From contig LGRX02012810.1 of the NCBI GenBank assembly GCA_001247695.2, positions 1 through 16,349 on the forward strand: a stretch of 16,349 nt of DNA. The letters are read 5' to 3'. A program made the translations under genes and the position numbers. Positions 13,014 through 16,349 of the stretch are shown piece by piece (positions within the stretch are counted from its first letter, which is position 1; every line of letters starts with the position of its first letter). The stretch is from Cymbomonas tetramitiformis. Its lineage: Eukaryota > Chlorophyta > Pyramimonadophyceae > Pyramimonadales > Pyramimonadaceae. Under the pieces are notes generated by a model. It searched no databases. It was given only the letters and a program-made list of their open reading frames with translations, and was not told the origin of the DNA.

Positions 13014-13651
13014 AAATTTCCCTTGCCTACGCCTACGCAGCAAAGCCCCTTCGGTACCCATGACACGCCACACCCACACACGATGCACGTCACTGCCCCT
13101 ACGCTACACACACCCTAAGCCTCACTGCCACAAGCCCTGCACATTACAGTTACCACAATCGCGACAAACAATGTTCACAACCTTTCTAAGACGAAAGTTT
13201 GCAAAAGTAGAGTAGACAAAGCGACAGAGCCTGGTGCAGGTTTGCACACGGTAGGTGCCTATTTAGCTGTTAGAATTTCTGGCACCTGCACTTGTTTGAA
13301 ATTCAAACTAGCTCAGACCACTGAAGTCAAGTTCGACACCCACCCTCCCGCGCCTTGGTGTAGGAGGTAGGTTGCAGGTTCTGGGAAGCTGCAGCGGGCT
13401 AGACTGACTTAGACTTTCGGGTCACTCCCTCCATTCTGAGTTAGTGAGAATAACATTTGTGCTGAATTGGAAACAAGTTATTAACTTGGTATATATGTGT
13501 GGAGAAATATTCTTGTAAGTGTACAGCAAATAGTAATTGTAATTAACAATTTAATTTGCTAGTCTGGGTACCCCACTTGGGAGGGGGGAGAGTTTGGGAG
13601 AGGAGAACAAGCACAACGATCAAGTCAGTAAAACTTCAGCAACTTTGGAAT
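13014..13651. other. Non-coding 3' flank, unit 2
   Basis: Apparently identical to 11547-12184, including the palindrome GTTTGAAATTCAAAC at 13294-13308. No gene is seen. Confidence 0.5.
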
Positions 13652-14108
13652 TTAACTCTATGACGGTCCGGTTTTTTTCAGCCTTGCGACCCACGTACGC
13701 GTAAGACCCGAACCCTGAGAGCCGGCCTGCATTTCGAACCTCCCCACCCTGCCCCCCCGCCAACCACCCCAAAAGTATTATTTCGCCACTCTTCTAGTGT
13801 GTTGGGACACCTCGCGCGCCGCACGAATCGAAGCGGTTCGCTCGCTACGCCCTGCTCCGTCAGCGCAACCATGCTCGGGCCACACCCCCTCCAATGCCCC
13901 CACCTACCACAGTCTACATCAACAACCTTTTGCACTAGAATTAGGGGTGTGCCGAGCCTCCATGTGGCAAGGCGCGGTAGTCCCACATCCCACCTGATGT
14001 CCTTCGTCATCCCCACCATGCATCTTGCCTTGACCATCGAGCTACACGTCGCTACAGCACGCCAACTGCACCCTACCAATTCTTGGGGGTGGACCGTCAT
14101 AGAGTTAA
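13652..14108. mobile_element. Complete TTAA-flanked MITE, 14-bp terminal inverted repeats
   Basis: TTAA (13652-13655) is followed by CTCTATGACGGTCC (13656-13669). The right end is GGACCGTCATAGAG (14091-14104), the exact reverse complement, followed by TTAA (14105-14108). The element is 449 bp without the target site. A TTAA duplication is characteristic of piggyBac-type transposons, but their termini usually start CCC; these start CTC, so the superfamily is uncertain. A reverse-strand frame covers most of the interior (13678-14115) with no recognisable domain, and I do not call it a gene. Confidence 0.8.
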
Positions 14109-15285
14109 TAACCAACGCAACGGATCATTGTTACCTACCCGGACGAGCGGACTTTCTGGCAAAACCCCTGATACTAAGATACTCGACTCTTTCTGTGCGT
14201 AAAGTGACGTACCAGTAGCAGATAATTGTACGATCGCAGTAGATACCTGTAAGATCATCTCTAACTCCAAGTGAAATCTCCGGGGAGATCTCGCTCACTG
14301 AGAAGTCCTAAGCAGCACACAGCATGGCTCTACGATACTCTTGTTTGCTGAAGTACGATATATGCTTACCTCACAGAGGTCCCCTTCCTGAAAGGAAACA
14401 AAGAATCCCATCCGCACGTTGCGATTCGGTTGCACGCCGGGGTAAGTTTTCCGAGCAGTGCATAATGCTGTGCTGCGATCTCTATAAGTTCTAGAAACTT
14501 GAAAGTTGCGATTGGACGAAAAGTGCTTCTCAACTTAAAGTCAGTAGGTGTGTCTTGAAGAACAGAAATTTTGCACATATGTGCACAAAGTCTTTTGATC
14601 CCTCTCTTCTTGCAGTCTCTCCAAACTCTTCTAACAATGGAGGTGCACGAAGTGTTTTGAAGATCACACTGATGTGCTGCTTCAGAGTGCCAAATCTTCG
14701 GTACACACCAACTCCGAGTGATCCCGAAGAAACTCAAGGTTTGCTCCCCAGCCTTCTAGTTGGTTGAGGCGATCATACCACTGCAACGACACTCGCAATA
14801 GTATTCTCACGGAAAAGCGCCTATGCACGTTTGATTTTCCACACAGCATCAAAGTATCAGTATGCCGACCTCGGGCTTTCACCTGCTATCTTAGGTTTCT
14901 TTTATGTAATATGCCTGGCGTGTGTTTCAAAATCTGCTTCATGTCTGTATTTGAAAACCTCTGACAACCTTTGGCAAATATGCAACCTGCAGGCTGGCCT
15001 GCGAACCCAAAGTCGACAAACTCGTTCGGCACTTTGCCGGACAGTTGCTTCTGGTAAGGCTTCACGGATTGTAGGCCCCTAGCGGGCGGATATTTGCCTC
15101 CTTGTCTTCTGCACTGCTCATATCGCACGCTCCGGACTCGTAGTGCAGTATCCCTAGCTTTGTATTGCTACGGAGAGTTATCTTCGCTCCATATTCCACG
15201 CGATATAAAACAGTTTTCTTGGCCTATGCGTCAAAGTCGAACGCACATCGAGCCAATGCAGGCGCTATTCCCTTGTAACCAACAG
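14109..15285. other. Unassigned stretch upstream of the DUF1350 exons
   Basis: This stretch is AT-richer than the left half of the window. On the reverse strand, 14733-14530 is open for 67 codons and reads with protein-like composition (a FGTLKQHISVIFKTLRAPPL stretch), and a different reverse frame is open over 14366-14737. An AG|GTAAGC donor-like site exists on that strand near 14370. On the + strand, an acceptor-like pyrimidine tract ends at 14615. These signals conflict, so no gene is called. A short + strand exon for the DUF1350 gene may lie before 15053 (listed). Confidence 0.4.
14992..15053 (+). CDS. Possible upstream exon of the DUF1350 gene (tentative)
   Basis: An acceptor-like AACCTGCAG ends at about 14991, and a donor CTTCTG|GTAAGG follows 15053. 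Between them a frame rich in Arg, Ser, Ala and Thr (LRTQSRQTRSALCRTVAS) would leave one base to join the next exon at 15286 in phase 1. The composition suits a plastid transit peptide. There is no start codon in this exon, so an earlier one would be needed. A second frame from an ATG at 14980 does not match in phase. This is a weak model. Confidence 0.25.
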
Positions 15286-16017
15286 TGACGCATCCTCAGA
15301 AGGTTTTCCCGGGTGGGGTGGTGGGTGACTTGTCAGATGCAGACGGCGACCTGCTAGGAGGAATGGGGACGGCGATCGAGCTCCGCTCCCGGCTTCAAGA
15401 TATCGATTTGGAGATGCGCAACGGTGGCGGGTCGGGGCCGCGAAAGTGGGAGCAGATTGAAGGAGCCTGGGTCCGGCTGCCAGCAGGTCCGTGGCAAATG
15501 TCCGAAGAAACTGCCTTGACCCTCTGTCCATTCGACTTCAACCTTCGCCTGAGGGGAGAGGAGGCTCATTTCATTATTCACGGGAATCTGAAAACGAGCC
15601 GTCCCGATTGGCCCTAGAACCAAGTGAGAAGATGACCGTGGCACCCTGACTGGCGCCGGACTATACCGCTACAGTAAATCTCTCACCAGGTCTGAGGATA
15701 GATCGCTGTTTCAATTTCAATAGCTAAGGGTGGATGAACCGATGCCTGGTAGCCTGGCAGGTCCGCTTTGAGTCTTCCGAGGCGACGTTGGTCATCGTGC
15801 TGAGATTCGCATTCAGCTGTGAAAATAACAAGGCAGGAGAGTTGGAGGTTCAATGAACTCCTTTGCTTTATTCGAGATGCTGGGTTGTTTAGGGGCTATG
15901 GAGGGCCATGGGAAGCAGGAAGGGCGTGGGGGTGTGTGCACTTCATCGGGGGCGCTGTGCTCGGGAGCTTCCCGCACATCGTGTACGACACCTTCCTCGG
16001 ACGCCTATGTGATGAGG
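15286..16017 (+). CDS. DUF1350 family protein (alpha/beta-hydrolase-like), 5' exons
   Basis: Two exons are proposed: 15286-15486 and 15919-16017. The first ends with W-x2-I-x-GAWVRLPA just before a GTCCGT donor. The second starts after GAAGCAG and reads RAWGCVHFIGGAVLGSFP, then Y-x3-L-x2-L-x3-G, before a GTACTT donor. Joined in phase 1, this matches what I know of the DUF1350 N-terminus: a G-x-WV-x-(I/L)P strand, a short Gly/Pro turn, HF-(I/L)-GGA, G-x2-P-x3-Y. The family occurs in cyanobacteria and plastids and is predicted to be hydrolase-like; its substrate is unknown. The catalytic part should lie in exons beyond the window. The 432-bp intron is open in part of one frame but has no coding character. 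Nothing suggests decay. Confidence 0.7.
15487..15918 (+). other. Intron 1 of the DUF1350 gene (inferred)
   Basis: The intron starts GTCCGT and ends GGAAGCAG. It is supported by restoration of the family motif on joining and by matching phase, not by strong splice consensus. The acceptor lacks a good pyrimidine tract. An alternative acceptor, TTGTTTAG at about 15891, would add nine codons. The first exon frame stays open to 15617, so an unspliced reading would also be possible for about 40 codons. Confidence 0.55.
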
Positions 16018-16349
16018 GTACTTTTCCAGGACCTCAACCCTTTGGCCACCATGCTTCGCCTTGGTAGTTCTGTATTCTCATGTTTTCTTGCAGAATGTTC
16101 TCAGGCAGGCTTTATTGGGGTGCTCCGGAGGCTGGCCGATGATAGTATGTGTGCTGGGCATCTCAAGTCTGCACAAACTAGCAGTAAAAATATGTACTTG
16201 TCTCAAAAGGCCGGAGCATTGTTCAACCGTGGGTCTGTGGTTATATACCAGTGCACGCATACAGCGCCCCTCCACGCACCCTATGAGGCGCAGGCAGACA
16301 GCGCCCCTCCATGCACACTATGAGGCACAGGCAGACAGCGCCCCTCCAT
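16018..16349 (+). other. Start of intron 2 of the DUF1350 gene (inferred)
   Basis: It begins GTACTT. A good acceptor-like site, TGTTTTCTTGCAG, ends at about 16093, but what follows does not resemble the expected continuation (a hydrophobic strand and an A-T-P motif). The AG at about 16106 followed by GGCTTTATT would give Gly-Phe-Ile in phase and is the better of the weak options. The true acceptor may lie beyond the window. Confidence 0.35.
16261..16349 (+). repeat. 37-bp minisatellite running off the window
   Basis: Unit 1 is 16261-16297, unit 2 is 16298-16334 and a third starts at 16335. Each starts ACAGCGCCCCTCCA and contains CTATGAGGC and CAGGCAG. The units differ by a few bases, all substitutions. 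It lies in the presumed second intron. Confidence 0.85.

Larger units (their letters stand above)
10973..13906 (+). repeat. Tandem duplication, two 1467-bp units
   Basis: Unit 1 is 10973-12439 and unit 2 is 12440-13906, with a constant offset of 1467 and no indels. By eye only three bases differ: A11299/G12766, G11329/C12796 and G11364/A12831. Each unit contains the C-terminal coding part, about 640 bases of non-coding DNA and the first ~250 bases of a TTAA-flanked MITE. CCA is shared at the breakpoints (10973-10975 and 13907-13909), consistent with microhomology-mediated or replication-slippage duplication. An assembly artefact must also be considered. Confidence 0.9.

Noticed and set aside
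13678..14115. 145-codon reverse frame covering the TTAA MITE
   Set aside because: It coincides with a non-autonomous element, extends past the element's terminal repeat, and has no transposase motif. The shorter frame at 12211-12405 is part of the same frame.
14366..14737. 123-codon reverse frame and the overlapping 14530-14733 reverse frame
   Set aside because: Two reverse frames and one + strand frame are open in the same place, and splice-like sites exist on both strands. There is not enough to choose, so no gene is called.

Overview
The window is nuclear DNA of a eukaryote. It contains spliceable genes, gag-like retroelement coding sequence, miniature inverted-repeat transposons (MITEs) with TA and TTAA target duplications, and long stretches without genes. 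Near the right edge two exons match the DUF1350 family, which is found in cyanobacteria and in plastid-bearing eukaryotes. That points to an alga or plant, probably of the green lineage; the species cannot be named from the sequence. There are no bacterial operons, RNA genes or CRISPR arrays.

Region 1 (765-7094) reads as one long decayed gene whose frame changes at least seven times. In order it encodes a Pro/Ser/Thr-rich N-terminus, Met-Gln and His-Ala-Thr repeats, a basic coiled coil, an acidic stretch, a gag capsid-like domain, a CCHC zinc knuckle, a basic helical region with an IQ motif split by a frameshift, further His-Ala-Thr repeats, and a Lys/Pro tail. No reverse transcriptase, RNase H, integrase or long terminal repeats were found. 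Its most striking property is at the DNA level. The 9-mer GCATGCAAC occurs about 45 times in five arrays, mostly at exact 21-bp spacing. It is read in different frames in different arrays and is inverted in the last one.

Region 2 (7095-8113) is mostly non-coding, with TTAACCCGCC motifs, a weak small ORF and a telomere-like patch.

Region 3 (8114-11546) is a second decayed reading frame. It has a Cys/His cluster, a Ser-Pro-rich repeat region, a SUMO-interaction-like acidic patch, and a retropepsin-like domain split by a frameshift and followed by two hydrophobic segments. A 342-bp TA-flanked MITE with perfect 29-bp ends sits inside it, and removing the element plus one TA restores the frame. 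The 3' part was then duplicated in tandem as a 1467-bp unit (10973-12439 and 12440-13906). One breakpoint lies inside a second, TTAA-flanked MITE (13652-14108). The two copies differ at only three seen positions, all coding, all amino-acid changing and within 66 bp.

Region 4 (14109-16349) holds an unassigned stretch and then the 5' part of an apparently intact DUF1350 gene. Its exons join in phase 1, and its following intron carries a 37-bp minisatellite that runs off the window. All calls were made by eye; no alignment or database search was possible.
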